Assembly (NCBI GenBank): GCA_900754085.1
Contig: CAAEBO010000046.1
Location: 1-64,000, forward strand
Direction of reading: 5' to 3'
Origin: Clostridia bacterium
Lineage (GTDB): Bacteria; Bacillota; Clostridia; TANB77; CAG-508
Length of the DNA: 64,000 bases
Below the pieces are notes generated by a model. It worked only from the letters and a program-made list of their open reading frames with translations, searched no databases and was not told the origin of the DNA. Made by a program: the position numbers and the translations under genes. This document shows positions 45,457-54,800 of this stretch, in pieces. Within the stretch, counting starts at the first letter, position 1. The number at the start of each line of letters is the position of its first letter.

Positions 45457-45533
45457 GCTCCCTTAGCTCAGTTGGTCAGAGCAACCGGCTCATAACCGGT
45501 GGGTCCAAGGTTCAAATCCTTGAGGGAGCACCA
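45457..45533 (+). tRNA. tRNA with CAU anticodon (Met or lysidine-modified Ile)
   Basis: A full cloverleaf with encoded CCA: acceptor GCTCCCT/AGGGAGC, D-arm around AGCTCAGTTGGTCAGAGC, anticodon CAT at 45491-45493 in a CCGG stem, T-arm GGTTCAAATCC. The CAU loop GGCTCATAACC with flanking stem resembles the tRNAs read as Ile2 after lysidine formation by TilS as well as elongator Met; it is not an initiator (no mispaired first position). The two cannot be told apart with certainty here. Confidence 0.95.
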
Positions 45534-45545
45534 TTTTTTATATAT

Positions 45546-45631
45546 GGGTAGGTGGCCGAGTGGCTAAAGGCGGCAGACTGTAAATCTGTTCTCATTTGAG
45601 TACGATGGTTCGAATCCATCCCTGCCCACCA
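45546..45631 (+). tRNA. tRNA-Tyr (GTA)
   Basis: A type II tRNA of 86 bases with encoded CCA. Acceptor GGGTAGG/CCTGCCC, GCCGAGTGGCTAAAGGC D-arm, anticodon GTA at 45580-45582 in the CAGACTGTAAATCTG arm, a long variable arm, T-arm GGTTCGAATCC. Spaced 12 bases from the first tRNA, so both come from one transcript. Confidence 0.95.
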
Positions 45632-45709
45632 ATAAAGTACAAGGAAACTTGTATTTTATTTTTAAATCACAAACGAACAAAAGTTCGAACAAAGTTAAAG
45701 GGTGAAAAT

Positions 45710-46609
45710 ATGTTAAAAAACTTAGAAGAATGTCAATTATGTCCATATAAATGTAAAGTAAATAGGTTAGAAGGAAAAAAAGGAAAATGCAAGGCTTCAG
45801 ATAAAGCAAAGATATCATTAGTATCATTGCATAATTTTGAAGAACCATGTATAAGTGGCACTAAAGGTTCTGGCACAATATTTTTTTCAAATTGCAATTT
45901 TAATTGTGTATTTTGTCAAAATTATAAAATAAGTCAAGAAGGAATGGGAGAGGAAGTTAGTATAGAGCTTTTAGCTAATAGTATGCTAAATTTACAAGAT
46001 AAAGGAGCACATAACATAAATCTAGTAACTCCAGTAATGTATGTTTATCACATTATAGAAGCAATTAAGATAGCTAAAAATAATGGGTTAAATATACCAA
46101 TAATATATAATTCAAATGGATATGAAAATATAGAAACATTAAAACTATTAAAAGGATATATAGATGTATATTTGCCAGATTTTAAATACTCAGATAATAA
46201 ATTAGGAAAGAAATATTCTAATGTAGACAACTATTTTGAAGTAACAACAGAGGCAATAAAAGAAATGTATAGCCAAGTCGGGGCTCCTAAACTAAATGCG
46301 GATGGAATAATAGAAAAAGGATTAATTATACGACATCTCGTTTTACCGAATGCAATGGAAAACACTAAAAATGTATTAAAATGGATAAAAGATAATATAG
46401 ATAATTCAGTATATATAAGTATTATGGCACAATATTTTCCAACATATAAATCAAAAGAAATAGGGGAAATTAATAGAAAAATAAATATAAAAGAATATGA
46501 AGAGATAGAAAATTATGTATATGAAATTGGAATAGAAAATGGGTATATGCAAGACTTAGGAGAACATGAAGAAGAATATGTACCAGAATTCAAGAATAGT
46601 TTGACTTAA
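45710..46609 (+). CDS. Radical SAM protein, PflX/COG1313 type
   Basis: A 299-residue protein with the radical SAM motif FSNCNFNCVFCQNY (C62, C66, C69) and an extra N-terminal Cys set (CQLCPYKCKV, then C27) that may hold a second cluster. It belongs to the group called PflX, related to pyruvate formate-lyase activating enzymes, whose target is not known. The ATG at 45710 follows AAGGGTG; a longer frame from 45596 would run through the tRNA-Tyr gene and is rejected. It may be read with the tRNA transcript. A role as a glycyl-radical enzyme activator is only a possibility. Confidence 0.85.
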   Translation: MLKNLEECQLCPYKCKVNRLEGKKGKCKASDKAKISLVSLHNFEEPCISGTKGSGTIFFSNCNFNCVFCQNYKISQEGMGEEVSIELLANSMLNLQDKGAHNINLVTPVMYVYHIIEAIKIAKNNGLNIPIIYNSNGYENIETLKLLKGYIDVYLPDFKYSDNKLGKKYSNVDNYFEVTTEAIKEMYSQVGAPKLNADGIIEKGLIIRHLVLPNAMENTKNVLKWIKDNIDNSVYISIMAQYFPTYKSKEIGEINRKINIKEYEEIENYVYEIGIENGYMQDLGEHEEEYVPEFKNSLT

Positions 46610-46660
46610 TAAATAATATAATATAAAATATTATGTAGTAAAAACGAAAGGAAGAATGCT

Positions 46661-48292
46661 ATGAAAATAACATATAAAGATAAAATAATAGAAATACAAG
46701 AACCTAAAAAAGTTATAGAGCTATTCAAAGAAGAGTGTAATGAACATATAATTGCATGTATTTGCAATAATCAAATACAGTCATTAAACCATAATATAAA
46801 AGAAGATACGAATATAGAATTTATAGATATATCAGATAAAGACGGACTTAGAATATACATAAGAGGATTAAATTATATTATGGCAAAGGCTTTTTCAGAA
46901 CTTTATCCTAAAGCCCTATTAACAGTAGATTACCAATTGTCAAATGCTATGTTTTTCGAAATAGATAACATGAAAATTACAGAAGAAATGCTTGAGGCAG
47001 TTACTAACAAAATGAACGAAATCGTACAAAAAGACTTACCAATAGAAAAAGTAGTAATGACTAAGGAAGAGGCAAATGAATTTTACGAAAAAAATAAAAC
47101 ATTAAAAGGTATACTTCAAAAAGACATAGAAGAAAGAAATCATGTTACATTATATTATTGTGAAGATTATTATAATTATTTCTATGGTGTTATGCCAATA
47201 TCTACAAAATATATGAAAATATTTAAATTAGAAAAATATAAACATGGTTTTATTATTAGATATCCAAATAGAAGAGATATAACTAAATTACAACCATTCG
47301 AAGATAATCCAAAGTTATTATCTGCGTTACAAGATTATGAAAACATACATAGATTATTAGATATAAATACTTTATATAAGCTAAATACTAAAATTGAAAA
47401 TGGTGAAGCAAAGCACATCGTACTATTAGATGAAGCATTACACGAAAAGAAAATATCACAAATAGCAGATAAAATAGCACAAAATAAAAGTGCAAAAGTT
47501 ATTTTAATAGCAGGTCCATCATCTTCAGGAAAGACTACTTTTGCACAAAGACTAGGATTGCAATTAGAACTAAATGGTTTAAGACCTGTAACAATATCAG
47601 TAGATAACTATTTTGTAGAAAGAGAAGATACTCCAAAAGATGCTGATGGAAATTATGATTTCGAAGATATAAATGCAATAGATATGAATCTATTTAATGA
47701 TCAGATATTAAAATTGTTAAATGGAGAAGAAGTAGAAACACCTTCATTTAATTTTCATACAGGGCATAAGGAATATAGGGGAGAAAAATTAAAGTTAAAT
47801 AAAAATGACGTTTTAGTAATCGAGGGAATTCATTGTCTAAATGACAAATTAACAGAAAGCATACCAAAAGAAAATAAGTTTAAAATTTATATTAGTGCTT
47901 TAACTGTATTAAATATAGATTATTTTAATAGAATATCAACAACAGATTCAAGGCTAATAAGAAGAATAGTAAGAGATTACCAATTTAGAGGATATTCTGC
48001 ACTTCATACACTAAAAATGTGGCCTTCAGTAAATAGGGGAGAAGAAAAAAATATATTTCCATACCAAGAACAGGCAGATGTTATGTTTAATACGTCATTA
48101 GTATATGAAATGTCAGTATTAAAGACTATGGCATTACCTTTATTACAAGAAATAGATAGTTCGGAAAAAGAATATTCAGAGGCTAAAAGATTATGTGAAA
48201 TTTTACAATATTTTAAAGAAATACCAAAAGAATTAATCCCAACAAATTCATTATTAAGAGAATTTTTAGGAAATGGAGATTTTAAATACTAG
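46661..48292 (+). CDS. TGS-type nucleoside (uridine) kinase
   Basis: A 543-residue protein. The N-terminal part (about 1-250) is like the TGS and second domains of threonyl-tRNA synthetase (ITYKDKIIEIQEPKKVIEL, RGLNYIMAKAF), and the C-terminal part is a uridine-kinase P-loop domain with AGPSSSGKTTFAQRL at about 284-298 and VDNYFVEREDTPKD following. This fused layout is a known family in clostridia and Thermotoga annotated as nucleoside kinase. ATGAAAA start follows GAAAGGAAG. It lies between a radical SAM gene and an RNHCP gene; salvage of uridine or related nucleosides is likely. Confidence 0.85.
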   Translation: MKITYKDKIIEIQEPKKVIELFKEECNEHIIACICNNQIQSLNHNIKEDTNIEFIDISDKDGLRIYIRGLNYIMAKAFSELYPKALLTVDYQLSNAMFFEIDNMKITEEMLEAVTNKMNEIVQKDLPIEKVVMTKEEANEFYEKNKTLKGILQKDIEERNHVTLYYCEDYYNYFYGVMPISTKYMKIFKLEKYKHGFIIRYPNRRDITKLQPFEDNPKLLSALQDYENIHRLLDINTLYKLNTKIENGEAKHIVLLDEALHEKKISQIADKIAQNKSAKVILIAGPSSSGKTTFAQRLGLQLELNGLRPVTISVDNYFVEREDTPKDADGNYDFEDINAIDMNLFNDQILKLLNGEEVETPSFNFHTGHKEYRGEKLKLNKNDVLVIEGIHCLNDKLTESIPKENKFKIYISALTVLNIDYFNRISTTDSRLIRRIVRDYQFRGYSALHTLKMWPSVNRGEEKNIFPYQEQADVMFNTSLVYEMSVLKTMALPLLQEIDSSEKEYSEAKRLCEILQYFKEIPKELIPTNSLLREFLGNGDFKY

Positions 48293-48302
48293 GAGCTGAA
48301 AT

Positions 48303-48620
48303 ATGATAGAAAATAGTAAATTTACAGAAATAGATGAAGAGTTTGTATGTGAAAATTGTGGAAAGTTGGTACGTAAATTAGAATATTCTTGCAGAAATCA
48401 TTGCCCATATTGCTTATATTCTAAACATGTAGATGTAAATCCAGGAGATAGAGAAGAAAAATGCCATGGAAAGCTAAAACCGATAGGAATAGAGTTAAAC
48501 TCGAAAAAAGGATATGTAATTGTTTTTAAATGTGAGAAATGTGGCGCAATAAGAAAAAATAAAGCAGCAAAAGATGATGATATGAATTTAATTATAAAAT
48601 TAAGTAGTAATCCAATATAA
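48303..48620 (+). CDS. RNHCP domain protein
   Basis: A 105-residue zinc-ribbon-like protein. Two Cys pairs at each end (CENCGK, CPYC, then CEKCGA) and the RNHCPYCLYSKHVD stretch that gives the RNHCP family its name are visible. Function is unknown; a nucleic-acid or RNA contact is inferred from the fold. AGGAGCTG precedes the ATG, and it starts ten bases after the nucleoside kinase gene. Confidence 0.85.
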   Translation: MIENSKFTEIDEEFVCENCGKLVRKLEYSCRNHCPYCLYSKHVDVNPGDREEKCHGKLKPIGIELNSKKGYVIVFKCEKCGAIRKNKAAKDDDMNLIIKLSSNPI

Positions 48621-48626
48621 ATAAAG

Positions 48627-48652
48627 TGAGCAGGAATATATATTCCTGCTCA
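48627..48652. terminator. Bidirectional hairpin between converging genes
   Basis: TGAGCAGGAATA (48627-48638) and TATTCCTGCTCA (48641-48652) are perfect complements; the sides lack strong T runs. Confidence 0.65.
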
Positions 48653-48655
48653 AAG

Positions 48656-51070
48656 TTAAATATCTCTGTTTAAATTTCCATTTGTATATATATTACCTTC
48701 AAGTCTATTTCCTGAACTTATAGTAGTAATAATATTATTTATTTCGTCAATAGTTTCATCAAGTAAATTTATTCTTAAAGAACCAATATTAAAATCTTTA
48801 GTTTCTATAGAAGTTATTCTACTATTAAAAATAGTTGTAATAGTTTGAATATTATCTGGTATAAATCTAAAATTAAAACCAATTCTATCTTCTAAAAAGA
48901 ATTTTTCATTGGCATTAAAACATCTTTTAGAACAATCTGGGTAACATTTATTAGATTTACCTAGAAAACAATAATTAGTATTCATTAAAGGTACATTACC
49001 ATATGCAAATATTTCTAAATTACTACCATAGTTAGGACATAAAGACATAATAGAAGATTTATTTAATTCTGGAGATATGCCTAACATATTAATATTCATA
49101 TCTAGCAATGATTTAATTGTATTTTCATTAAAAATATTTAAAGTATAATTTCCAATAAGTTCAAAATTTTTATTATACTTTTTTTGTAAATAGTTTAGAT
49201 ATTCAATATTTCCAATGTTGGAAAAAACAAATCCTTCTATAGGATAATTTTCGATTGCCATTTTTATATAATTTGCAATTAAATTCTTATAATTTCCTTT
49301 TATAATGACTGGCAAAAATATATAAAGCTTAGCTTTTTCAGAAATAGTATTAATGCAAGGTTTATATTTACTGTCGTAAAAATATTTTAACGGTATATAA
49401 GCTCTGTCAAAACTAGATAAGTTTTCATAAGAAAAAGTAGGGTTTAAAATATTAAAGCATACAGAAATTTCTTTTTTGCTAATATTCGAATTATTTGAAG
49501 ATAAAGGCTTATATGTAGTAGTTAAATTTCTTCTCATATTATTTAATGCTAGAGTTTCAACTTTAGCTAGAACTTTTCTACGTAAATCATTTATGGCACT
49601 AATTTTGGTGATAAATAAATTAGAACCTAAATTTACTTTTATATTTTTAAATTCAAATTGAGTATTATTAGTTTTACTTAATTGTCCTATAATTCTATCA
49701 ACATCTAAAGGTTTATTAATTGCAATAATAGGAAGTAATTCTGACTTTTCTGTAACAGTTATATTATTATAAATGCTACCAGGAATATTTATAGTTGAAA
49801 CAACTAAAGAAATGGGTTCATTTTCTTTTATAGTTATGCTGGCATTTAAAGGTATTTTCTTGTTTTCGACGTTATTTTCGTAAGAAGAATGAGCTTTATA
49901 TGTTAAATCTTTACTTGATAATTTATATACTTTAGAGCCTACATTAATATTGCCATTTAATCTTCCAATAGTAACTTTTTGACCAGCCAAACCAGAACTA
50001 ATATTTTTTGAATTTATCATTAATTCAGATATTGTATATTTTTTATTTCCATTATCTAAAGAAATTGTATCACCAATAGAAATATTATTATTTAAATTAA
50101 CATTTATATAGCCTTTAGAACTATTATAGTGTGAAATATTACCTATATATATACCTGCATTGTTTGGCTTACTTGGAAATATAAAATCCGTATTAGGAGA
50201 GCTTTTTAAGTGACCAGAAGAAAAACCGCCACGGTTAAATACTTGTAATAAATCACTTTTGTCAGATTCTTCTATTTTATAAACGTCATTATTTAAATAT
50301 TTGTCAATATATTTTCTATAAATTCTAGTAACTGTAGCTACATATTCTGGAGACTTCATTCTACCTTCTATTTTTAAGCATGAAACACCGGATTTTATTA
50401 AATCAGGAATAAATTCTAATCCACATAAGTCTTTTGGACTTAATAAATAATTTAAAGAATTGTCATAGCCTTTTACTTTATAAGGTAGTCTACAAGGTTG
50501 AGCACATTTACCTCTGTTCCCAGAACGACCACCAATCATACTAGACATTAAACATTGCCCAGAGTAAGAAAGACATAATGCACCATGAATAAAAGTTTCT
50601 ATTTCTATATTGGTATTTTGACATATATTATAAATTTCTGGAATAGAAAGCTCACGGGCTAAAACAGCACGTTTAAAGCCAAGCTTTTCTATGGTTTGAG
50701 CACATTCTAAATTGTGTATAGTCATTTGAGTACTAGCGTGAACATCTAAACCAGGAAAGTTTTTTATTAAATATAAGGCTAAACCTAAGTCTTGTACTAT
50801 AATTGCATCAATGCCAGAATTATACGCATAAGTTGCAAGGTCTATAGCGGATTTAAACTCACCATTAGTTATTAAAGTATTTAAAGTAAGATGAGTTTTT
50901 ACATTTCTAAGTTTTGCATAATCTATTGCCATTTGCAAAGTTTCATAATCAAAATTATTAGCAAAAGCTCGTGCACTGAAACTATTTGCTCCAAAATATA
51001 CACTATCTGCACCATTTTGTACAGCAGCTTTTAAACATTCAAAATCACCAACTGGTGAAAGTAATTCCAA
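48656..51070 (-). CDS. U32 peptidase-family protein (RlhA/TrhP-like, with DUF3656 region)
   Basis: An 804-residue protein. The N-terminal 300 residues are a U32 domain (ELLSPVGDFECLKAAVQNGADSVYFG, VHASTQMTIHN, ETFIHGALCLSYSGQCLMSS and the Cys set GNRGKCAQPCRLPY); the middle has a DUF3656-like region and the end has a second U32-like part with CYPDCSKRCF. In E. coli U32 proteins of this layout (RlhA) and the shorter TrhP hydroxylate 23S rRNA or tRNA using prephenate and an Fe-S cluster. The start is probably TTG at 51070, six bases after GAGGTG; the GTG at 51079 lies in that site. Likely RNA hydroxylation; peptidase activity is doubtful. Confidence 0.85.
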   Translation of the reverse strand: MELLSPVGDFECLKAAVQNGADSVYFGANSFSARAFANNFDYETLQMAIDYAKLRNVKTHLTLNTLITNGEFKSAIDLATYAYNSGIDAIIVQDLGLALYLIKNFPGLDVHASTQMTIHNLECAQTIEKLGFKRAVLARELSIPEIYNICQNTNIEIETFIHGALCLSYSGQCLMSSMIGGRSGNRGKCAQPCRLPYKVKGYDNSLNYLLSPKDLCGLEFIPDLIKSGVSCLKIEGRMKSPEYVATVTRIYRKYIDKYLNNDVYKIEESDKSDLLQVFNRGGFSSGHLKSSPNTDFIFPSKPNNAGIYIGNISHYNSSKGYINVNLNNNISIGDTISLDNGNKKYTISELMINSKNISSGLAGQKVTIGRLNGNINVGSKVYKLSSKDLTYKAHSSYENNVENKKIPLNASITIKENEPISLVVSTINIPGSIYNNITVTEKSELLPIIAINKPLDVDRIIGQLSKTNNTQFEFKNIKVNLGSNLFITKISAINDLRRKVLAKVETLALNNMRRNLTTTYKPLSSNNSNISKKEISVCFNILNPTFSYENLSSFDRAYIPLKYFYDSKYKPCINTISEKAKLYIFLPVIIKGNYKNLIANYIKMAIENYPIEGFVFSNIGNIEYLNYLQKKYNKNFELIGNYTLNIFNENTIKSLLDMNINMLGISPELNKSSIMSLCPNYGSNLEIFAYGNVPLMNTNYCFLGKSNKCYPDCSKRCFNANEKFFLEDRIGFNFRFIPDNIQTITTIFNSRITSIETKDFNIGSLRINLLDETIDEINNIITTISSGNRLEGNIYTNGNLNRDI

Positions 51071-51203
51071 CAAAATCACCTCTCTAATTAAAATATATAC
51101 CTATTGTAACATAAAAAATTAAATTCGCATAATATATAGCATATAAAAAAGCAAAATTAAGATTATTAATTAATGTTTTTACAAAAAAGATAGGAGGGAA
51201 AAC

Positions 51204-51353
51204 ATGCAAGAAGACAGAGGAATGAATTGCGGATGCAATAATGGAGGATTATTAGGAAATATGTTTTGTGGATGTGGTGATAGTGAAATATTATTTTTTA
51301 TAATAATATTTTTACTATTATTTACTAACTTTGGTAATTCAAAGTGTTGCTAA
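51204..51353 (+). CDS. Small Cys-rich membrane protein (49 aa)
   Basis: A 49-codon frame with TAGGAGGG before the ATG. The N-terminal half has NCGCNN and FCGCGD with Gly and Asn; the C-terminal half is a membrane helix (about 29-42) ending in KCC. Cys/Gly-rich small proteins with one helix of this shape are common in spore formers and several have been found in coats or forespore membranes (YjcZ-like). The exact family is not established. Too short for the ordinary gene search. Confidence 0.6.
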   Translation: MQEDRGMNCGCNNGGLLGNMFCGCGDSEILFFIIIFLLLFTNFGNSKCC

Positions 51354-51389
51354 AGAAGAATTTTTTGGCTGAAATAAAACATATTTTTC

Positions 51390-51422
51390 TTTTCCCCTAT
51401 TTAATGTTTAAATAGGGGAAAA
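51390..51422. terminator. 14-bp hairpin without a T tract
   Basis: TTTCCCCTATTTAA (51391-51404) and TTAAATAGGGGAAA (51408-51421) are complementary; neither side ends in a clear U run, so it may be a weak stop or an RNA element. Confidence 0.5.
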
Positions 51423-51426
51423 ATAC

Positions 51427-51455
51427 TTGTAAAAAAAATATAGTTAGTGTAAAAT
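51427..51455 (+). promoter_or_regulatory. Promoter for the FemX-like gene
   Basis: TTGTAA (51427-51432), 17-base spacer, TAAAAT (51450-51455). Confidence 0.55.
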
Positions 51456-51493
51456 ATGAAAATGAAAATAGAGTATACATTGGAGGAATTAAA

Positions 51494-52558
51494 TTGAGAT
51501 TTTTAGATTTAAATAGTGAAGAAGATAGAAAGAAATATACAGAATTCTTAGAAAATAATGAAAGATGTAATTTCCAACAATCATTAGAATGGGGAAAAGT
51601 AAAAAACTTTTGGAAAAATGAAATTATTTTAGCCGAAGATGAAAATAATAATATTATAGGCTCTTTAAGTGTGTTACTTAGAAAAATACCAATTTTCGGA
51701 TATTTAATGTATTCATCAAGAGGACCAGTATGTGATATTCATAATGAAGAAGTATTAAAACAACTAACAGATGGCGCAAAAGAGTTGGCTAAAAAATATC
51801 ATGCTATGGTATTAAAAATAGAACCAGATATAAAAAGTGATGATAAAGAATTTAGAGAGATAGTAACAAAATTAGGATATAAAATAAAAGATGACGCTAA
51901 AGACTTTAGAGATGAAATTCAACCTAGATATGTATTTAGACTAGATATAAAAGGAAAAACAGAAGATGAAGTGTTTAAAGCATTTCATTCTAAAACAAGA
52001 TATAATGTAAGATTAGCAGGAAGAAAAGGCGTTACAATAAAAGAAGGAACTAAAGAAGATTTAAAAGATTTTCACAAAATAATGATTGAAACAGGTAAAA
52101 GAGATGGTTTTATGATAAGACCACTAGAATATTTTGAGCAAATGTATGATGCTTTAGCACCAGAACATATGAAAGTACTAATGGCATATTATGAAGGTAA
52201 GCCAATTTCAGGAGTTATACCTATTATGTATGGTAATAAAACATGGTACTTATATGGAGCAAGTAGTAATGAACATAGAAATTTAATGCCAAATTATCTT
52301 TTACAATGGGAAATGATTAAAATAGCAATTTCTAGAGGAGATGACATATATGATTTAAGAGGAGTTTCTGGAGTTGTTGACGAAAATCATCCTCAATATG
52401 GGCTATATAGATTTAAACAAGGATTTGGAGCAGAATTCACAGAATTTATAGGAGAGCTTCACATGGATTACTCACCAATAAGATACAACTTATATAAAAT
52501 ATCTGAAAAGATATTTAAAAGAGTTAGAACATTGTTAATGAATAGAAATAAAAAATAA
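51494..52558 (+). CDS. FemX/FemAB-like peptidoglycan bridge aminoacyltransferase
   Basis: A 354-residue FemAB-family protein with two GNAT-like halves. FQQSLEWGKVKNFWKNE near the start and YDLRGVSG...GLYRFKQGFGAEFTEFIGEL near the end are family patterns. These enzymes use aminoacyl-tRNA to add residues to the lipid II side chain at the inner face of the membrane. The start is TTG at 51494 after TGGAGG. The next gene is an alanine racemase-type enzyme, in line with cell-wall work. The amino acid added is unknown. Confidence 0.88.
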   Translation: MRFLDLNSEEDRKKYTEFLENNERCNFQQSLEWGKVKNFWKNEIILAEDENNNIIGSLSVLLRKIPIFGYLMYSSRGPVCDIHNEEVLKQLTDGAKELAKKYHAMVLKIEPDIKSDDKEFREIVTKLGYKIKDDAKDFRDEIQPRYVFRLDIKGKTEDEVFKAFHSKTRYNVRLAGRKGVTIKEGTKEDLKDFHKIMIETGKRDGFMIRPLEYFEQMYDALAPEHMKVLMAYYEGKPISGVIPIMYGNKTWYLYGASSNEHRNLMPNYLLQWEMIKIAISRGDDIYDLRGVSGVVDENHPQYGLYRFKQGFGAEFTEFIGELHMDYSPIRYNLYKISEKIFKRVRTLLMNRNKK

Positions 52559-52636
52559 TAAATATATTAAGTTAAAAATAAAAAATTAGTATATGTTTGT
52601 AAATTAGTAGATTTAAAATAACTTGAAGGAGAAAAT

Positions 52637-53743
52637 ATGGCAGTTTTAGTTATAGAAAAGCAAGATTTAAAACATAATATAAAACAAATAAAAGAATATG
52701 CAAAGAAGAATGATGAAAAATTAAAAATAATAGCAATAGTTAAATCAAATGGATATGGTTTAGGTTTAAAAGAATATGCTAGTTTCTTGATAGATAACGG
52801 AATAGAATATTTAGCTGTGGCAAGTACAGAAGAAGCAATAAAATTACGCGAATATGGAATAAAAGAAGATGTTCTGATGATGTCTTCTACAGCTATAGAA
52901 AACGAACTAGAAGAAATGGTGAAAAATAATATTACTATAACAATTGGCTCAAAAGATGCAAAAGAAGCTTTAATAAATGTTATTAAAAAGTTGAATAAGA
53001 AACCAAAAGTGCATATAAAAGTAGACACAGGCTTCGGAAGATATGGATACTTATACCAAAATGAAGAGCAAATAATAAAAGATATAAAAGATTTACAAAA
53101 ATATGCAGTAATAGAAGGAATATTTTCTCATTTTTCAACTTCGTTTTATAAAGAAAAGTGGACAAACTATCAATATGAGAACTTTGTTAACCTTATAAAA
53201 AAATTAGAAGAAAATGAAATTAACATTCCAATAAAACATATATCAAATTCTTCTGCATTTATAAGATTTCCAAATATGAATTTAAATGCAGTAAGAATAG
53301 GTTCAGCTTTTTTAGGTAGAATAGCAGTAGCGAATAAGTTAGGACTAAAAAAGATAGGATATTTGGAGAGTGAAATTTCCGAGATAAAAACATTACCAAA
53401 AGGCTGGAATATAGGATATTCTAATACTTTTAAAACCAAGAAAGAAACTAAAGTTGCTATAATACCAACTGGATATGCTGAAGGATATCATATGAGACTT
53501 GAAAATGATATGCTATCTACAAAAAATAAATTAAGAGATGTAGTACAGGCTATAAAAAGATTATTTAAGGACACAAAATTATATGTGGAAATAAATAATA
53601 AAAAATATGCTATTTTGGGAAGAATTGGAATGTATCATCTTACTGTTGACATAACAGGTGAAAATTTTAAAATTGGTGATAAAGTAAAAATGAATGCAAA
53701 TCCTTTATATGTAGATTCTTCAGTTAGGAGGTTATATAAATAA
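52637..53743 (+). CDS. alr: Alanine racemase family protein
   Basis: A 368-residue fold-type III PLP enzyme. The PLP Lys is K36 in AIVKSNGYGLG, with Y40 in the matching place, and the GYAEGY segment near residue 275 corresponds to the Tyr base region of Alr. The C-terminal GRIGMYHLTVDIT replaces the usual GRIxMDQ-type motif, so the Asp after Met is Tyr here. It most likely makes D-alanine for peptidoglycan, but a relaxed or different amino-acid specificity is possible. AAGGAG precedes the ATG; the stop overlaps the next gene's ATG. Confidence 0.85.
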   Translation: MAVLVIEKQDLKHNIKQIKEYAKKNDEKLKIIAIVKSNGYGLGLKEYASFLIDNGIEYLAVASTEEAIKLREYGIKEDVLMMSSTAIENELEEMVKNNITITIGSKDAKEALINVIKKLNKKPKVHIKVDTGFGRYGYLYQNEEQIIKDIKDLQKYAVIEGIFSHFSTSFYKEKWTNYQYENFVNLIKKLEENEINIPIKHISNSSAFIRFPNMNLNAVRIGSAFLGRIAVANKLGLKKIGYLESEISEIKTLPKGWNIGYSNTFKTKKETKVAIIPTGYAEGYHMRLENDMLSTKNKLRDVVQAIKRLFKDTKLYVEINNKKYAILGRIGMYHLTVDITGENFKIGDKVKMNANPLYVDSSVRRLYK

Positions 53744-54780
53744 TGGAAAAAACTAAAAAGCAAGTTTTTTTTAAAAGCGTAAAAAATAGTATCTTTAATT
53801 TTGATTCATATCAAGAATTTGCAATGCAAGATATGAAGAAGGGAATATTTTATTTTTTAAAATTATCTATATTATTTTCTATAGTAATATCAATAGTTTT
53901 TGCAATATTACAAGTTACAGTAACTGTTCCAAATGTGAAGAAATTTATAGAAAGTGAAATACCAGATTTTAAGTATTCTAATGGAACATTAGAAGTACAA
54001 AGTGAAAATCCAGTTACAATAGACAAAATTGCAGATGATGTATTAATAATTGCAGATACAAAAGAATTAGAAGAAGCAAAAATAAATGAATATAAAGAAA
54101 AAATAAATTTATATGAAATTGGAGTATTAGTACTAAAAGATAAAATATATTTAAAAAATGCTTATACATTATCAGGAATTCAAGAAATGAAATTAAGTGA
54201 TATAGAAAGTATATATGGAAAAAGTGAATTTACAAAACAGGATATATTAAATGATATGAATAATATAAATATGGTATCTTTATGTATTAGTCTAGCATTT
54301 ACTGTATTTTTAGGATTCTTCTTAATTTTTGTATTTATGAGTATATTAGATATTATTATACTTGCACTATTAAGTAATATAATTGCAATGCTTTCACGAG
54401 TGAAAATGAAAGCATCAGCTTTAGTAAATATTTCTATACATGCTATGACACTTCCAATTGTTCTTTTACTTGTATATGCTATAGTTTTATTAACAACAGG
54501 ATTCGAAATAAAATACTTTAATATTATGTATAGGGGAATTTCTTATATATATGTGTTTACAGCAATATTCTTAATACGCCAAAATTTAATAAAGCAACAA
54601 ATAGAATTAACTACAATTGTTCAAAAACAACAAGAATTAAAAAAGGAAGTAGAAGAAGAAAAAGAAGAGAAACCAAAAGAAAAGAAGGAAGATAAGAAAT
54701 CAAATGATAAAAAAGAAAAAGAGGAACATAAAGAAAACGAAAATAGTAATGTAGGCAAAGAAGCAAATGGAGAAGTATAA
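53743..54780 (+). CDS. DUF1189 family membrane protein
   Basis: A 345-residue protein with a helix near 40-65, an outer domain of about 110 residues, then membrane helices near 180-205, 215-225, 235-255 and 260-285, and a long Lys/Glu-rich cytoplasmic tail (about 285-345) that looks disordered. FNFDSYQEFAMQDMKKGIFYF at the start matches the DUF1189 family, whose members sit near sugar or wall genes in Firmicutes. Its ATG overlaps the stop of the racemase gene, so the two are coupled. Role unknown. Confidence 0.75.
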   Translation: MEKTKKQVFFKSVKNSIFNFDSYQEFAMQDMKKGIFYFLKLSILFSIVISIVFAILQVTVTVPNVKKFIESEIPDFKYSNGTLEVQSENPVTIDKIADDVLIIADTKELEEAKINEYKEKINLYEIGVLVLKDKIYLKNAYTLSGIQEMKLSDIESIYGKSEFTKQDILNDMNNINMVSLCISLAFTVFLGFFLIFVFMSILDIIILALLSNIIAMLSRVKMKASALVNISIHAMTLPIVLLLVYAIVLLTTGFEIKYFNIMYRGISYIYVFTAIFLIRQNLIKQQIELTTIVQKQQELKKEVEEEKEEKPKEKKEDKKSNDKKEKEEHKENENSNVGKEANGEV

Positions 54781-54800
54781 ATAAGGAGGATATCATTTTG

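Noticed and set aside
45596..45709. N-terminal extension of the PflX-type protein through the tRNA-Tyr gene
   Set aside because: The region is a complete tRNA with CCA, and a good ribosome site stands before the ATG at 45710.
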